Assembly (NCBI GenBank): GCA_034401795.1
Contig: CM067359.1
Span: 147,628,233-147,692,232 of the forward strand
Reading direction: 5' to 3'
Length of the DNA: 64,000 nucleotides
From: Chaetoderma sp. LZ-2023a
Lineage: Eukaryota; Mollusca; Caudofoveata; Chaetodermatida; Chaetodermatidae
Shown here one piece after another: positions 30,720 to 44,049 of this stretch. A program made the translations under genes and the position numbers. Position 1 is the first letter of the stretch. Each line of letters opens with the position of its first letter. The notes under the pieces were generated by a model. It had not been told where the DNA came from. It did no database searches and saw only the letters and a program-made list of their open reading frames with translations.

Positions 30720-33700
30720 GTGGTGGCAGCAGTAGTAGTGGTGCTCATGACGGTAGCTATGGTGATTGGAGATGGACGCGTGGCAGTAGTCATTGCTCTT
30801 AGTGTCCCAATGGTGGTAGTCATCGTCACCGTCATCTATTTACATTTACGTGGTAATGACACTAATAAGTCTACAGATTTTAGATAACAGTTTTTTGTTG
30901 TTAGTTGAGAATAACTGAAGGAATTTGTAATAATTTGGTCGCTTACCCTAATATTTTAGTAACATTTCCGATCGTATATGAATATGTAGTGAAAGTGACC
31001 TCCTATTTCGTTTTTTGTGTACAAATGTTACATTTTCTATCGTCCCTTACTATTTCTTCCCAGCTACTTTTGTGTATTGGTAAAGAGTGGTTGCTGTTTC
31101 GGAATATGATAAGCAAATATCTTTTATTTCCCAGTTTGCCGTAAAGCTACTATATACTTTTCCTTTCCACGATTCGGTCATAAGTGCCTGCCATGTTTGT
31201 CTATACTGGTTTCCTAGGTTCTTACTTATCGCTGCTTAGGGGGATTTGGGGCTATGGATTGTTTGCGTTTCCCAAATATATGTGTGTTTTGATAAAAATT
31301 AGTCTTAATATGATATGTTTTCCCACTTTGTTTACAATCATTTAAAACATAACACATATAATATTGATGCAACCTGTGTTTCTTTTCCTGATATACGTCG
31401 TATCCAGTATTTAATCAGAGGGTGTTCTATTTTTATTTTTATTGGTAGTTACCCGAGTTCTCCATATCACAAAGGCTCTACATTGGTGTACTGCTTTTAG
31501 TCTTTAGAACATATCCTAGAAGGTCTAAATGTGTCTTTGCAAATAAATTACATTTTTCTGTTCCTATAGTTTCGCATCAATAAATGTGAATTGGTTCAAC
31601 CACTTGGTGGTATAGTTTTATCTGGCAGTCAATGTGTAGATCTAACTGTTTTGCCATACATTGTAAACAAACAAGATTTGCGGCCTGTTCAAATATATGT
31701 TTCTCTGCCAGAATCAGGGACACGTTACTTCACTTCTAAATCGGTTAAATCTAACCGTTTACTATTATGATTAAGTAAATAGTTTTCTATGCCCTTTAGG
31801 TATATTAAGCGGCATTTGACCATATTATGAGACTAGTATAGAAAATTTGCCAACTTTAGTTTTTAAATTTATTTTGGGTGTTTAAACATTAAGAAATTGA
31901 ATCCAACTTGTTGCCACGTTTGCAGATTGCTTTAAAGCATATATCTATGCGATCAAATTACGCACTCTAACGGTGCCAAAACCGTACTGATCAAAATTAC
32001 ATGCTTAAAAATGATCCCCGCCATAATATATTTAGTATTTTTGTGACTGGTTTATTAATTTTAGCAAAATGTATTCAATGTAATCCCAGTGTGTATCCCA
32101 TGATTTCGAAGGTAATATTGTTATAAATATATATTTAACCCTTTTAACCCCAATATTCCAATGACTAAAATCCAAGGTAAAATACAGGCAAATTGCTTCA
32201 AGAATAGTTAAACCCATTTTGACTCAAAGCTGGTAGTGCCTAAAGCAGTCACAACTTCTAGTCAAATTAGTCTTTAATAAAATTATAATAGATATATTTG
32301 TTAGATCATAAATACTGTGTCTAGTTTGTCAGGTGGAAAGGGTCAAATTATATAAACAATTTATAATATGTGAATAATTTCTAAAATATATTCCTCTAAA
32401 ATACACACATTTTGATAATATTAATGCAACATTCACAAATACAGTAATCATATGGCATAGATCATACTCATGCGCATTTATCGTTAACATAACTTAACTA
32501 TTATATGCATTGATCTTTTTAATATATGCATCAACTAATACATGGATCCTGCTGCATGTTTAGAATGGAAATATCCTAATATTAACTTACTTAAGGTCTT
32601 CTAACTAAAGTGATGATGGGGTATTAGTGTAGTATCTGTGAATGGACAGGGGGGGGGGGGGACCCATTTTCCCTGACAAGTGCGACATCATTTAACACAA
32701 TCAAGGTATTTTCTACAGACTGGGCTAAACTCGGTAAATATATGACTCCCTATACCACCATCCTAACCTACGTCATCCTCGAAAGACATAGCCTATGAGG
32801 AGGAATTATGTTTTTCAGCAGCATCTAAGAAACGATGGCGGACAGGTGACGAGGGCTCGTCCTTAAAATCATGAACAACATTCTATCAGAACCTGTGTGT
32901 ATTTTGTCAAAGTAATGGCAGACAGATAATCATAGAGTCACGTCTAGTGGCAAGGGAAAGCCGTTCCTATTTCCTAACCAGTAAGACATGCACTATGAGT
33001 GATGAATTGTGCTTGCGATCATTTATATTGCCAAAGATGCATTTGCACAAAAATACGAAATATAATATCAACTGTTTAAGGAAGGAAACACGCACTAGTG
33101 AGATATCTACATTTGTCAAAGATAACATTTCCGAGTTATTTGTGACATAATAGCTAATGTAGTACACGCTGTAATTACATAAAGCAGTGAATTGCAATTT
33201 CAAAGTATTGGCATGAAGTCCATCCATGTTGCTTATAAATCTTTTTTGGAAGAAGATGGTGTGACTAGCAACTCAGAAACTAATTATAAACCGCACATAA
33301 AACATCTTACTTGAGGCAATACCAGATATAAACTTTGCGAAGCGTGGGTTCAAACCAGAAATATTTTCAACTCTAACCAAAGAAAGAACAATGGCTCAGA
33401 AACGAGGTGAGGGATGGGATGGCGATTTTATACAAGACATCACTGATCAATCATAGCGATCTCAAACACGAGGGACTGGAAGCTTTGTGGAACATTCAGT
33501 GACTTCAGTACATCAATGAAGGTACAGGAGTTGATGAAATGAGTGATCAGTGGTCAACAAACTAGCCTAAATGTATCATGAGAGCTACATATTGAGGCAT
33601 CTTCAGGACATCTTGTACATCATATCATTTATAGCCTTTTCTTTTAGACCAAGGCATCAATTCACGTATCAAACACATGCAGACTGTAAATATCAGAAGA

Positions 33701-33880
33701 CCAAGCGGACACCAGTAACTGTCGACCGAGCATTAACATCATGTCATCATAATATCACGTCATGCAAATATGTCAGGGCTAAGATAGAACCACTTAATAA
33801 TTTACAAATAGTAGTGAGCGGACAACAACAAGAATGTCAATGGCCATAGCGAAAGACATGTGCCACCATTCATAAAGCGC
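30720..33880. other. AT-rich stretch, no gene seen
   Basis: About 3 kb of AT-rich sequence with only short open frames. A G14 run is at 32649-32661. No repeat family recognised apart from a hairpin fragment near 32250 (TTCTAGTCAAATTAGTC). Confidence 0.45.
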
Positions 33881-33889
33881 AAAATTAAG

Positions 33890-34990
33890 CCACTATATGC
33901 AATTGATAACATTTACTTGGGCTGTGATTAACATATTAACTGCACATAAAAAACAAGATGGTATTCTCCTACTTAATGGTGATCTGAAGCTTGACATGCC
34001 TGTTCATGACAAAACCATGAAGACATCATTAGGCGTGAATTATTATGACTCTGATAAGCCAGCTGATCCAACTGTATCTCACATACCCCACAACCCTGAC
34101 ACCATGAAAGGGATATTTACTAATTATGAACAGTACAATATCAAATGGTTACTTATTACTAGTTGTGTATTAGCATGAGTAGCATGGATATGTGATGGTG
34201 CTGTTATAGACATTGATTCAGTACGAAAAATGGATGACCCGGACGCAGTAGACTCCAAGCAGAAGGAAACATTAGCAGAGGATAAGTGTGACAGACTGAT
34301 CTATACAGACTGTGTCCGAGAAGAATCTCCAACAGCGGCCATTGATGTGTTCTCAGTAGATACAGGCGTATTTGTTCTACTAACAGGACACTATCCCATG
34401 CTTCCAATGTCAACTACTCTCCTTCAGAAGACTGGTGAGAGACTCAATTTAAGATAGCTACACGACACCGGGGCACAAGAGGGCTGAATCATTCATTGGA
34501 CGGTATGTTTTCAAGGAAACGGATAACACTTGATCACTGGTAAAAGCATTTCTCCATCCTTGATCAAATAGATCAGTATTTCTATTTGCATAACAGAACA
34601 GCTAACACAAGTGAATGTGGTGTAAGAGAGCCAAGGTGGACATTATTTGCACAAAATGGCAAGGATGGGCAACATTAATTCGGCATATAATCAGAGCGTA
34701 CACTATGCCTCTCGTTTGAAAGTCATCACAAAAGCCTTGTCCATAATTTTTATCGCCATACCCTACTACTGAGTCGGTGGATAAAAGACTCAAGCCGGTC
34801 TACTATGTTAATGCCACAGCTTCCGATACATCGTTAGATATTAGGAAATGTAACGGTAAGACTGGCTGTAAGAATATGCCATCCGGATGACTTAAGCACG
34901 AACCACTTACTGTGTACAGGCATGTGTGGCGTGAAGATGCATGTGAGAACTTGGTTCACGAGAAACCGTTAGAAACAGTCAATATAGACA
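33890..34990 (+). pseudogene. decayed relative of the FEN1-like nuclease family
   Basis: Read across frames: DRLIYTDCVREESP then IDVFSVDTGVFVLLTGHYP (34330-34390, the DxD block with the second Asp changed to Gly), STTLLQKTGERLNLR, then GHKRAESFIGRYVFKETDNT ending in a stop (about 34468-34530), and finally CNGKTGCKNMPSG and ACENLVHEK (about 34850-34970). In the family as I recall it, a DTDV.VLL block is followed by a GxKRAE..IGxYxFKGTDNT block and a Cys-rich tail; the match in order is good. Several stops and frame changes; it belongs to a different subfamily from the copy at 7336-9260 and has no visible TIRs. Confidence 0.5.
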
Positions 34991-34999
34991 TAAACATTT

Positions 35000-35790
35000 G
35001 TTTCGGAATAGTATAGCAGTTGCCCATTATAGACAGGGTTGACTATAATAGGTACGCTATTTGGCCAATCTATATTTGACTATATAGTGGAGAACTGTGG
35101 TCACTAAAATATAATTTCAATTTTGTTTAAGGCTTGGACGGTTCACAAAGAAATGAACTTAAATTGGAATGGATGGTGTTTGTTTCAAATGCCTAATGCT
35201 GTGGAATTGCCCTTATTATGTACAGTCAAACTGGTCTATTGTGGGCAGTGATGTTAAAAATATGGTCACCATATAGGCAGGGGGTCACTTTATATAAAAT
35301 TCATTTACTATGAATAATAGTTTTAGGGCCAAATGATGTCAGTTCTTTAAGATTTTTTTTTAATTCGCCGTCTATTGGCCGTAAATGCAGGTGTCCTCTA
35401 TAGACAGGGTTAACTATGTGATAAAGCTTGTTTTCGAACACAAAAAGATTCTTTTCAAACATATGTTAATATTAGCAAGGTAAATGAAAAAGAAACAACT
35501 TTTTATTCGTTTGTAGTGTGTTACACTACTATCATAAACATTACAATAGTAATAGTAATTGTATACCCGAAACCCAAAACTGTGATTAAATAATGAAAAT
35601 CGGCTCTACAAACGTGGCAACAGGTTGTATTTTATCTATTATAATGTGAATAAAGGTAAACCAGCGAGAAAACAGAGTTGGCAAATGTTCTAAAGTAGAT
35701 AACAATTGCCTCTTGACTCTGTAGCGAATAGTGCCGGGGGAGAGGTTCTCGCCTTGTCGGACTCCCCATTTGGAGCAGATTTTATCTGAG
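35000..35790. other. no gene seen
   Basis: AT-rich, with twice-repeated ATAGACAGGGTTGACTAT-type motifs (35030, 35400) but no coding signal. Confidence 0.4.
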
Positions 35791-35793
35791 AAT

Positions 35794-36074
35794 GGACCTT
35801 TCCAGTTTACCCATCACTTATATGACGTGATAATCAACTACGTCATGAAAGACATGTCCGATGACGTCATAATCAATTGCGTCATGAAAGACGTTGACGC
35901 ACCTTAATTGACGAGGGGACTAAGCGTTAGAGTATGAATTATATGTCTTTATTATTTAATACACATTCTGTTGAATATTTTGAAAATAGTTTGACTGGGC
36001 GCACCCAAAACGGGCGAAGTGTGGGTGGAGCTTAGCTAGAGATGGGCGCGGCATAGCTAAAACTGGAATCCTCC
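35794..36074 (-). mobile_element. AT-TSD MITE, hairpin right half deleted
   Basis: Ends GGACCTTTCCAGTTTACCC and AAACTGGAATCCTCC, mixing the two end variants; CRE 35862; deletion from the hairpin at about 36001 to the AACGGGCGAAGTGTGGG arm. Confidence 0.9.
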
Positions 36075-36594
36075 ATTCTTTATATTTTTAGTTTTATTTT
36101 AATTTTTTTATGCTTTTATAGCATTAGCATCTTGCATCCGTGCCATTAATGAACCCGGATGTCATAGACTTCATCCTACTTCGTTCGACATTCAAGAAAG
36201 AAATAACAACCCCTCAAGTGTGATAAACTAAAGTGTGAATACATTTAATATGTGAACACAAGTGCACCTGTTTCTATTTTCCCTTTTTCATGTCCAAAAG
36301 CTGTATATGTTATAGAGAATTAATTGTATTACGCGCCAACCTGGCTTTAGGGAGCAGTTTATGATGGTTTTACGGTGTCCGTTATTCACAGATTTGAGTG
36401 TGTTAAGGTTGATACAAGCGCAATCATATTTATACCGCCGGCGATTCAACCGCGAATGCACACTTTCGTGCGAACGAACGAATGAACGCACGTACGCGCG
36501 AACGCACGCACGTACGTACGTCGTTCTCGTTGCCTAACTCTTACCCTGAATGCTTGTGTTTGCAGATGCATGAATAGTGCAAGCATTTTCTGGT

Positions 36595-36712
36595 CCTATT
36601 GTCATCATCTCACCTCACCCTCCTCACGATTCTCGTCATCATTGCCATCATCATTATCATCATCAGCAGTATCATCATCATCATTGTCATCGTCATCATC
36701 TTCGTAGAACAT
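36595..36712. repeat. (ATC)-rich microsatellite
   Basis: Imperfect CATCATTATCATCATC tract. Confidence 0.9.
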
Positions 36713-37255
36713 TGCTTCGAACCTTGGCTCTGTCATATTAGACGGTCAACTAGCAATGTGTATAGTTTACCAACACTTTGTGAAACTTTATACGTTAGTG
36801 GTTTTCAGTCTAAACCCTTTTATAGACACACTAATTCTTAATACATTGACCAAGATGCAGACCTCAACAACAGTGACACTAAATCCATTTTAAAATCGTG
36901 ATATCGCCAAACATCCCTACAAACGATATCTAAATTTGCAGGCGAGATACAATGACGTCACTTAATGAACTTGTAGTAAGACGTTTCGTCAAAAGGTTAC
37001 ATGAAATCACTACACACTTATTAGCTGCTGCGTGTAATTACTGCTGACAATGGTAATGTTACGTGAAAATATAATACTTCTGTTGAGCCAACTTTAGGTC
37101 GCGCGCAACACGTTGCAAGTCCCTACATACGTTGCGCGTAACTTTCAGCCTCAGGTATGGTAACTTGACTCGTTGTTACAGGGCGTGTAGCGACATTAAT
37201 TGTCGGACTGCCACAAGCCACCAGACAATGATTTAAATGAGAAATAACTATGGAC

Positions 37256-37338
37256 CTACTAAATATTTTGTAAACAATTTGACCGAAAGTTGTTGCCACC
37301 AACAACTTTCAGTCAAATTGTTTTCAAAACATGCAGCA
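37256..37338. repeat. isolated hairpin core
   Basis: ACCGAAAGTTGTTGCCACCA and its complement AACAACTTTCAGTCAAATTG; stem of about 35 bp. Confidence 0.8.
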
Positions 37339-37744
37339 TATGATGAGAAATGTAGTCTGCAGAAACTCAGGAGACAGACAGTTAAAAAGTAGGCCAACTA
37401 CTTCGTATAGCTTGACCTATAGGCGAATGATTAAATTATATTTTTAAAGAAAAGAATCACTTTTAACCACGAAAATTCCGTTACGACAGGCGCAATAACG
37501 CGATTTACTTATAGACAATACATACGCGTAATTTGCGCGAAAATATGTTAAATACTGTTGCTTTTAAGTTGTTTCTATCGAGGCATCATCGTTTTTCAGA
37601 ACCGCCGTTTACAAAATAAGACAGCTACACATTCGCTCTTCTCACAAAACTACTCGATGTACAGAGTCGTTGTTGCTAACCATGTAACCATCATGTATAC
37701 AGACCACAACCGATACAAATTTTATGATATAAGGAATATTATCG

Positions 37745-37880
37745 TGGATATTTTGAAATTAATTTGACTGGGAGATGATCGCAGGCAGCGACAGGTTACA
37801 ATCAAATTAATTTCAAAATATTCAACAACTTCCCTGTTTAGTTATCTTGAAATCGAGACACTGGCATTTCACGGGTTAAA
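37745..37880 (+). repeat. hairpin core with TTAA-type arm
   Basis: TTTTGAAATTAATTTGACTG to TTAATTTCAAAATATTCAAC, followed by TTATCTTGAAATCGAGACAC and GGGTTAAA, the arm seen in TTAA-flanked copies. CRE octamers at 38015 and 38046 follow. Confidence 0.65.
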
Positions 37881-38169
37881 GAGTGAGCCTTAATAAAGTA
37901 AAATATTTATTACGCCTATATTAAGCCAACTACCGAGTTTTGTAATAAACACAGTTTTATTAACCTATAAAGTTTCAGATATAACACACACTCTCCATTC
38001 GTCATCTGACCTAGTATGACGTCATAATCAGTTCCGCGCGTGTATGATGACGTCACAATCATTACGTCACAAAGGGTTCCATATAGACAATCAGGCATAA
38101 TCTATTGTATAGTGTACATATTTCGACTTTAGGGATAATCAATGCATTTATTAATTTATTGTTTATGAA

Positions 38170-38262
38170 CGTATATAATAGCTGACCGTCATTGTAGGTT
38201 TATACTCTGTACACTCAAGGGCCTATGGCCTAATGTGGAATCAATAAATCAAATCAAATCAT
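38170..38262 (+). repeat. probable LINE 3' tail
   Basis: AAGGGCCTATGGCCTAATG then AATCAATAAATCAAATCAAA: short-repeat tail typical of CR1/L2-like 3' ends. The body is absent. Confidence 0.4.
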
Positions 38263-39139
38263 GTATTCTAATCAGGGCCATAAGAGTCACCATCTCCAAT
38301 CTGTACGAGTGGACGTTGCGTTGGGAGTTGTTGACCTACGTTGTTTTTACCCCTGAGCGGGTTGTTCCAAAGCGAACTATATAGTTATAATGAAGACACA
38401 TAAATATTGACATATAATTACTGAATATTGCATTGCTAGCATGTGTCCTGTAATATAAGTTAAATTTTGTACCGATAGGCCTACTGAAAACATGCACTGA
38501 AATGGGCATTGTATAAAAATTTAACAGTCCATATTCAGCTGGATCTTTAAAAGAGAAACGCAATTGACGTCATTAAATTATGACGCAACAAAAGCCATGA
38601 CGTCATATATACTGGGGAAGCATGGACATCATTTGATGCTGTTCCAGGTCTTCTAACCATAAGCGCGTGTAGCAAATGTCGGATATACTATTCAGAATGT
38701 CAACGGGCAAATGTATTGCCACCACCAACTGAGCCACCACCACCACCGATCTAAGCTGGTCCCCCTGGACCCAACACGGATTTAGCTTGCAGATATGACT
38801 AATGACCTTTATAAATATTTATTGTATTGATACGATTTTGACAGTTTGATATTAAATACATATAGCTATCAGATACTGTGTTGTCAAATAACAGGAATTT
38901 GTCCGGTTCGTGAGATATGCAGCGCTACAACTATCTATGAACTCCATCGGAAGTATATTTCCGTACTTGTGCCCAGTACGCCGTCAGTCCGTCGTCAGCG
39001 CGCTATAAACCGCGACAAAACCTGTATATAACGGCCACTGCATGGACCAACAAGTGTCCCATAAGATAGGTAGTCGCTTAATGGAACTAACTCATTAGCA
39101 ATGCTTACTAGCTTTTAGTCCCGAACGCGTGATGGCGTT

Positions 39140-39290
39140 GCCTTAACACTTCACTAGCTAAATTTGGTCAAGTAAATCGTTTATCGAGCCAGTCATTCCA
39201 GTGATAAATTTTCAAAAATAGTATTCTCTTGGCCTGCAAATGGGCATTCTAAAATACCGCGGCAGAGGCCGGTTTTAGTGTGTAGTTCAA
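39140..39290. mobile_element. piggyBac-like MITE fragment
   Basis: CGAGCCAGTCATTCCAGTGA and CTCTTGGCCTGCAAATGGGC arms; one side truncated. Confidence 0.6.
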
Positions 39291-39338
39291 GTGTGATGTG
39301 AGGGTCAATGTAGCGCTGTGTAAACCGTGACTAATAAT

Positions 39339-41713
39339 AGACCTTTCCAGTTTTAGCTATGCTCCGCCCACCTCTTGCTAAACTCCACCCACTCTTAGCC
39401 GTGTTGGGATTGATCGATTCCCGAAAGCCATGGCTATCAATTTCCTGAAAACTATACAGGTAAATTGTTGAATATTTTGTGACTAAGTTGTCTTAGTGCT
39501 GTTGCTGCCTATGGCGCTAGCGCCCAGTCAAATTAGTTTCAAAATATTCAGCAAGGTATTTATTAAATAGTAAAGACATACAATTCCTTCTCTACCTAAG
39601 ATATAAACACCATACCAGGCAAGAGGGTAGAGTCACCTACAAACTACCCAAGCTCATCAGCGACACTGAAACTCAAATGTCATACAAAAAAGCCCTCGGG
39701 GAGCAGATAGCTAACATCGATGTCAGCTCCGATCCAAACGAAGCCCTAACCAAAATACTGAAATCTATGGAATCATCCGCTACCAGCACCATAGGTGTTC
39801 TTAAAAACAACCAAACTAGGTATACTGACAACCTTCTAGTAGTAAAACTGTCAGCTAAGCAGAAAGCGTTACGGCTGCGCATCTATCAAAGTGGCCAAAG
39901 TGAAGACCGCACCAAACTACGCCGGGAGCGCAATATTATTCTGCGCCATAATAGCTGACGCTTAAAAGATCTTGCTATTCAACAGGCAGACTCCCTAGCA
40001 GATGAAATCACTGCCACGGATGACTGTCACAAAATGTTTCGGGCAGCCCGAGCCCTGAGAGTTACTGACTACACACCACCACTCACTGTACACAACTCTG
40101 AAGGACACTTTATTGGGACTGACCAGGGAAAAGCCGAGGCAATCCGAGAATGGTTCAAGGAACAGTTCACCGACAACGATGATGAGCCCTTGCACCCGTT
40201 CTCAGGAGACCCCAGGCCATTACTAACACCATTAAAACAGCAGAAGTTGAGAAGGCACTTAAAGCCCTGAAAAATGGATGTGCATCTGGACCTGATGGCA
40301 TGAGCAATGAACTATTCAAATATGCAAATGACATTATCTCAAAACCGACCGCGCACCTAATCAATTCAGCTTTTATGCACCACCTTCCCATCGCCATTGT
40401 AGGCCAAGGCACCCTTATCGCACTACCCAAGCCCAAGAAGCCACCTGGGCCCCCAGACAATCTGCGGCCCATTGTGCTCCTCAACAGCATACGGAAAATC
40501 CTATCCAATGTTACCCTATGCCGCATCCGAGACAAGATCGATTACTTCACCGGATCATGTCAAAGTGGCCTCAAACGTGGACGCAGCTGCGCACACATTG
40601 CTTTTCACCTGCTACCTTGCTGCCGCATTGAAATCTGTGCGGGAAAGTTCCATAAGACCAACCCCCCCCTCCCCCCCACCTCCATTATCAATACCGGAAA
40701 TGCCGCTAGAGATGGAATATGCCGACGATGTGGACTTCATAGACGAGGAACAGAAACCCCTTGATGAACTTCTCCCAATAGCTGCAAGTAAACTAAAAAT
40801 TGAGAATCTCTTTATGAATGAATCCAAAACAGAGTTCACCCACATATATCTATCGACAAAGCATGAAACTATAGAAAATGACGACCCACTTCGTGGCGCG
40901 AACCATGGAGGAAAAGTAAAATCCTGGGCTCACTGCTTTGCAGTACTGCTGACATTTCTGCACGCTGCGTCATGGGGAACATAGCTTTCCAATCCCATTG
41001 GAAGCTATGGATTCGTAGATCAAAGATGCCCTTGATAAAGAGGCTACGTTTATACAATGCAACCTGCGTATCCTTGATGCTGTATAACTGTAACAGCTGG
41101 GCAGCTCCAAAGGCAGCTCTAGACAAACTCGATGCGTGCCACCGCAAACACCTACGCACCATCACTGGACACCGATGCCCAGACAGCATAATTTCCAATG
41201 ATGCACTATACAAGATGTGAAATACGTCGCCGCTGTCCGTAAAAGTCGCCAAGCAAAGATGGTCCATGTTTGGCCATGTGCTAAGGATGCCAGAAGAGAC
41301 ACCAGCACAGTGAGCCTTGGAATTCGCCCTACCCGGAGCCAGCAAATACAAAGCCAGGAGAGGACGTCATTGCATAAATCTGCTAAGCGTGCGACGAGGT
41401 GACCTCAAGAAAGCAGGACTTGGTACACTCAAGTCATGAATGGACCTGAGGAAGCTAAGGATTTCGGCTGAGGACAAGACACAGTGGACAAAAGCGAAGA
41501 AGGACTGATTGCAGCTGTAGGATGTTTCTGCTACTACAGCCGCGGAATACAGTAATCATACATACAATTCATATGCATAGTCCGTCTTTAATTATGCGTT
41601 AGTAACGTACTTATCTACGTCGTCCATGACGTCATAATGACGGCATTGATTGTGATGTCATTCGACACGTCACGTAGTTGATTATGACGTCATATGATTA
41701 GTGGCTACAGTGC
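39339..41713 (+). mobile_element. AT-TSD MITE interrupted by a LINE
   Basis: Left part 39339-39586 (AGACCTTTCCAGTTTTAGC, hairpin 39468-39553) and right part 41560-41713 (CATACAATTCATATGCATAG, CREs at 41628 and 41683) are the two halves of one copy, split in the TACAATTCGTAC arm. Confidence 0.9.
39587..41559 (+). mobile_element. 5'-truncated LINE with 11-bp target duplication
   Basis: Bounded by ACATACAATTC at 39576-39586 and 41560-41570. It begins inside ORF2: MSYKKALGEQIANIDVSSDP (39677), a TGA at about 39956, MFRAARALRVTDYTPPLTVH (40034), a frameshift near 40223, TAEVEKALKALKNGCASGPD GMSN (about 40228-40305), LRPIVLLNSIRKILSNVTLC (about 40465), then an internal loss of the block with the PQG motif near 40600. 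MEYADDVDFIDEEQ (catalytic YADD) lies at 40712-40753, ATCVSLMLYNCNSWAAPKAA about 41062-41120. The 3' end is GCGGAATACAGTAATCAT, not poly(A). Dead copy of a non-LTR element; clade not assigned. Confidence 0.92.
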
Positions 41714-41779
41714 TCAATGGTCGGGGGATGTGTCGCCACTAAAATAATTTGGAGGGGTGCACTATATACGATGCTTCTC

Positions 41780-42240
41780 AACGTCACCCCATCACCCCGC
41801 CTGCCACCCAATACATATTGATATGTGTTTTTAAAATGGTAAAATTATGACTTTGTTAAAACGATCACATAAATTTTAGTGCAGCAAGTATTGCACGGCC
41901 TGAACCTGCTTCTCAGAGAACCTATGCTTCAACGTTTTCACCACTCATTGTATGGGCTTAACATCTCCCCCACCCGCAGACCAACCGACAAACTGGTTCC
42001 CCACCAGTGGTGAAATTGTTCCATCGACCTTACCCACAATACTGAAATCAAACCAACTCGATGACGTAGCACATTTGACCAATATTTAATCACATTAATT
42101 ATTCCAAATATCAGTACAGGGAACGATACGTGAATGACCACCTGTGTTTGGAGCCAAATGGATGGTTTCTCTAAAAGAGGTTGTCGAATTGAAAGACAGT
42201 GTGCCCGTTACTAAGTCATTCGCCTATCCTTATATAGTAA
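41780..42240. other. no gene seen
   Basis: Unique-looking sequence without exon signals I would trust. Confidence 0.4.
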
Positions 42241-42250
42241 CTAATAGATG

Positions 42251-42560
42251 GATCAATTTCTAGCTATTCTCCGCCCATTTCTAGAAAAGTTCCGCCCACC
42301 TTTGACGCGTATTGAGAGCAATTTATATAAATATATATATAGTTTGACTCTTGAATTCCCAGAATCCCAATGTCAAGTTAGACCCTTAACTATACCAGTA
42401 AACTATTGATTATTTTGTAACTGATTTGACTAGGTGCTGTTACTGCCAGCAACAGCTCCTAGTCAACTTAGGTTCAAAATATTCAAAAGAATGTTTATTA
42501 AATTGTAAATTCATCAAAGCCATAGACTACAATTCGTACACTTGACGGACTTTTCGTGCT
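42251..42560 (+). mobile_element. MITE, GAATTCCCAGAATCCC subtype
   Basis: Two GC-rich units (TTCTAGCTATTCTCCGCCCA), GAATTCCCAGAATCCCAATG, hairpin at 42407-42490, arm TACAATTCGTACACTTGACG. CRE arm missing. Confidence 0.75.
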
Positions 42561-42974
42561 TAAGTTATAACATGCCATGAATACCCATTGTATACGCAAT
42601 CACCCAAGGATAGCGACTGGCACACTTTAAACATGGCCCACCAGTCATAAATGAGTGCATTTCGTTCATTCAGACGGTAGGTACCCATCAGGTAACACAA
42701 TTCTAAGTAATTATATCATAATATAGTGAGTGATATGTAGAAGCGATAGTGAATCTTCCCCAACCATGCACACCACTAAATAACGACGTAATATATCGAT
42801 TAGCGTGGTTTATGTGAGTTAGTATGTGCGTGGGTGCGTACCGGTATTCATATAGATTATGTATCAATTGTATCGATCCAAACCAGGTCGTGAAAGGGTG
42901 GTATTATACCACAGCCGTATTAATATTAACCCTTTCAAGTCCCTAAAAGATACGTTCTTTACGATATAAAATTC

Positions 42975-43065
42975 ATACTGTTGAATATGTTGAAATTAAT
43001 TTGGACATACGCTGTTGTAGCAACGTCTACCAGTCGAATTAATTTCTAAATATTAAATAGTTTTC
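42975..43065. repeat. isolated hairpin core, diverged
   Basis: ACTGTTGAATATGTTGAAAT to AATTAATTTCTAAATATTAA; flanked upstream by TTAACCCTTTCAAGTCC at 42927, the TTAA-type end. Confidence 0.6.
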
Positions 43066-43215
43066 CTGTATTGTAGTGTTGAAAATGAGCTCTGTGGGAT
43101 TGTGATAGGATTGAAATGGCTATTGCTGATAGATCTGGGAATTGAATTTAATTATACAGAACCATGTCCACAAAACGCTTGTTGTATGCCAATACCAGCA
43201 TTTTAACATCAATTG

Positions 43216-43217
<2 letters not shown>

Positions 43218-43246
<29 letters not shown>
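43218..43246. repeat. (AT)n microsatellite
   Basis: About 14 AT units. Confidence 0.95.
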
Positions 43247-43249
<3 letters not shown>

Positions 43250-43489
43250 GCAGTCAATATCATGAAAAAGGCAAATTATAACTTCCAGAAATATTAAAAA
43301 TACAAACAAAAATCTGATTGTGGAATTTATTTCCGTTTTCACAGAAAAATAGCCTATGTGGTAAATGGTCGCATGCGATTTATTGAGGAAATATTATGTC
43401 TAACAGTTAATTCCATTAATCGATCCATGAAAACTATCTGGAACTAGATCATCATTGGTGCAGCGTGCATGATCGCATATGCGGTTGTA

Positions 43490-43680
43490 TGTGAGCGTGC
43501 GTGCGTACGTGCTTGCGTACGTGTATACATGCGTGTGCGTGGGTGGGTGGGTGGGTGGGTGGGTGGGTGCGTGCGTGCGTGCGTGCGTGAGTACATGCGT
43601 GAGTGGTTGCGTGCAGGGTTGCAGGGTTGTGTGCGAGCGTGCATGCATGAGTGCGTGTCTGCATGCGTGCTTGTATGGAC
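43490..43680. repeat. GTGC / GGGT-rich tract
   Basis: GTGGGTGGGTGGGTGGGTGG at 43538-43568 with GTGC repeats on both sides. Confidence 0.9.
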
Positions 43681-43795
43681 CAAGCCTAGCCGTGTCTATC
43701 CTAACGCAACGTAGTCTTAGGTTAGCATAGGTTATCATAGGCATAAATAGCTTGTCTGGCCTAGCCTAGTCTACGCCTAGCTAGTCTACCTTAAG

Positions 43796-43970
43796 ACTCC
43801 ACTAGCCTAGCCTAGCCTAGCCTAGCTTAGCCTAGCCTAGCCTAGCCTAGCCTAGCCTAGCCTAGCCTAGCCTAGCCTAGCCTAGCCTAGCCTAGCCTAG
43901 CCTAGCCTAGCCTAGCCTAGCCTAGCCTAGCCTAACATAGCCTAACATAGCCTAGCCTAGCCTAACATAG
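43796..43970. repeat. TAGCC pentanucleotide array
   Basis: About 30 units of CCTAG, with later CCTAACATAG variants; the flanks (43700-44045) hold scattered CCTAG words. Confidence 0.97.
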
Positions 43971-44049
43971 GGTAGCCTATGCATAGCTTGCAGAGGACGC
44001 CTAGGTCTAGCGATCCTAGCATAGCCTAGTCTATGCCTAGCTAGCAAAT

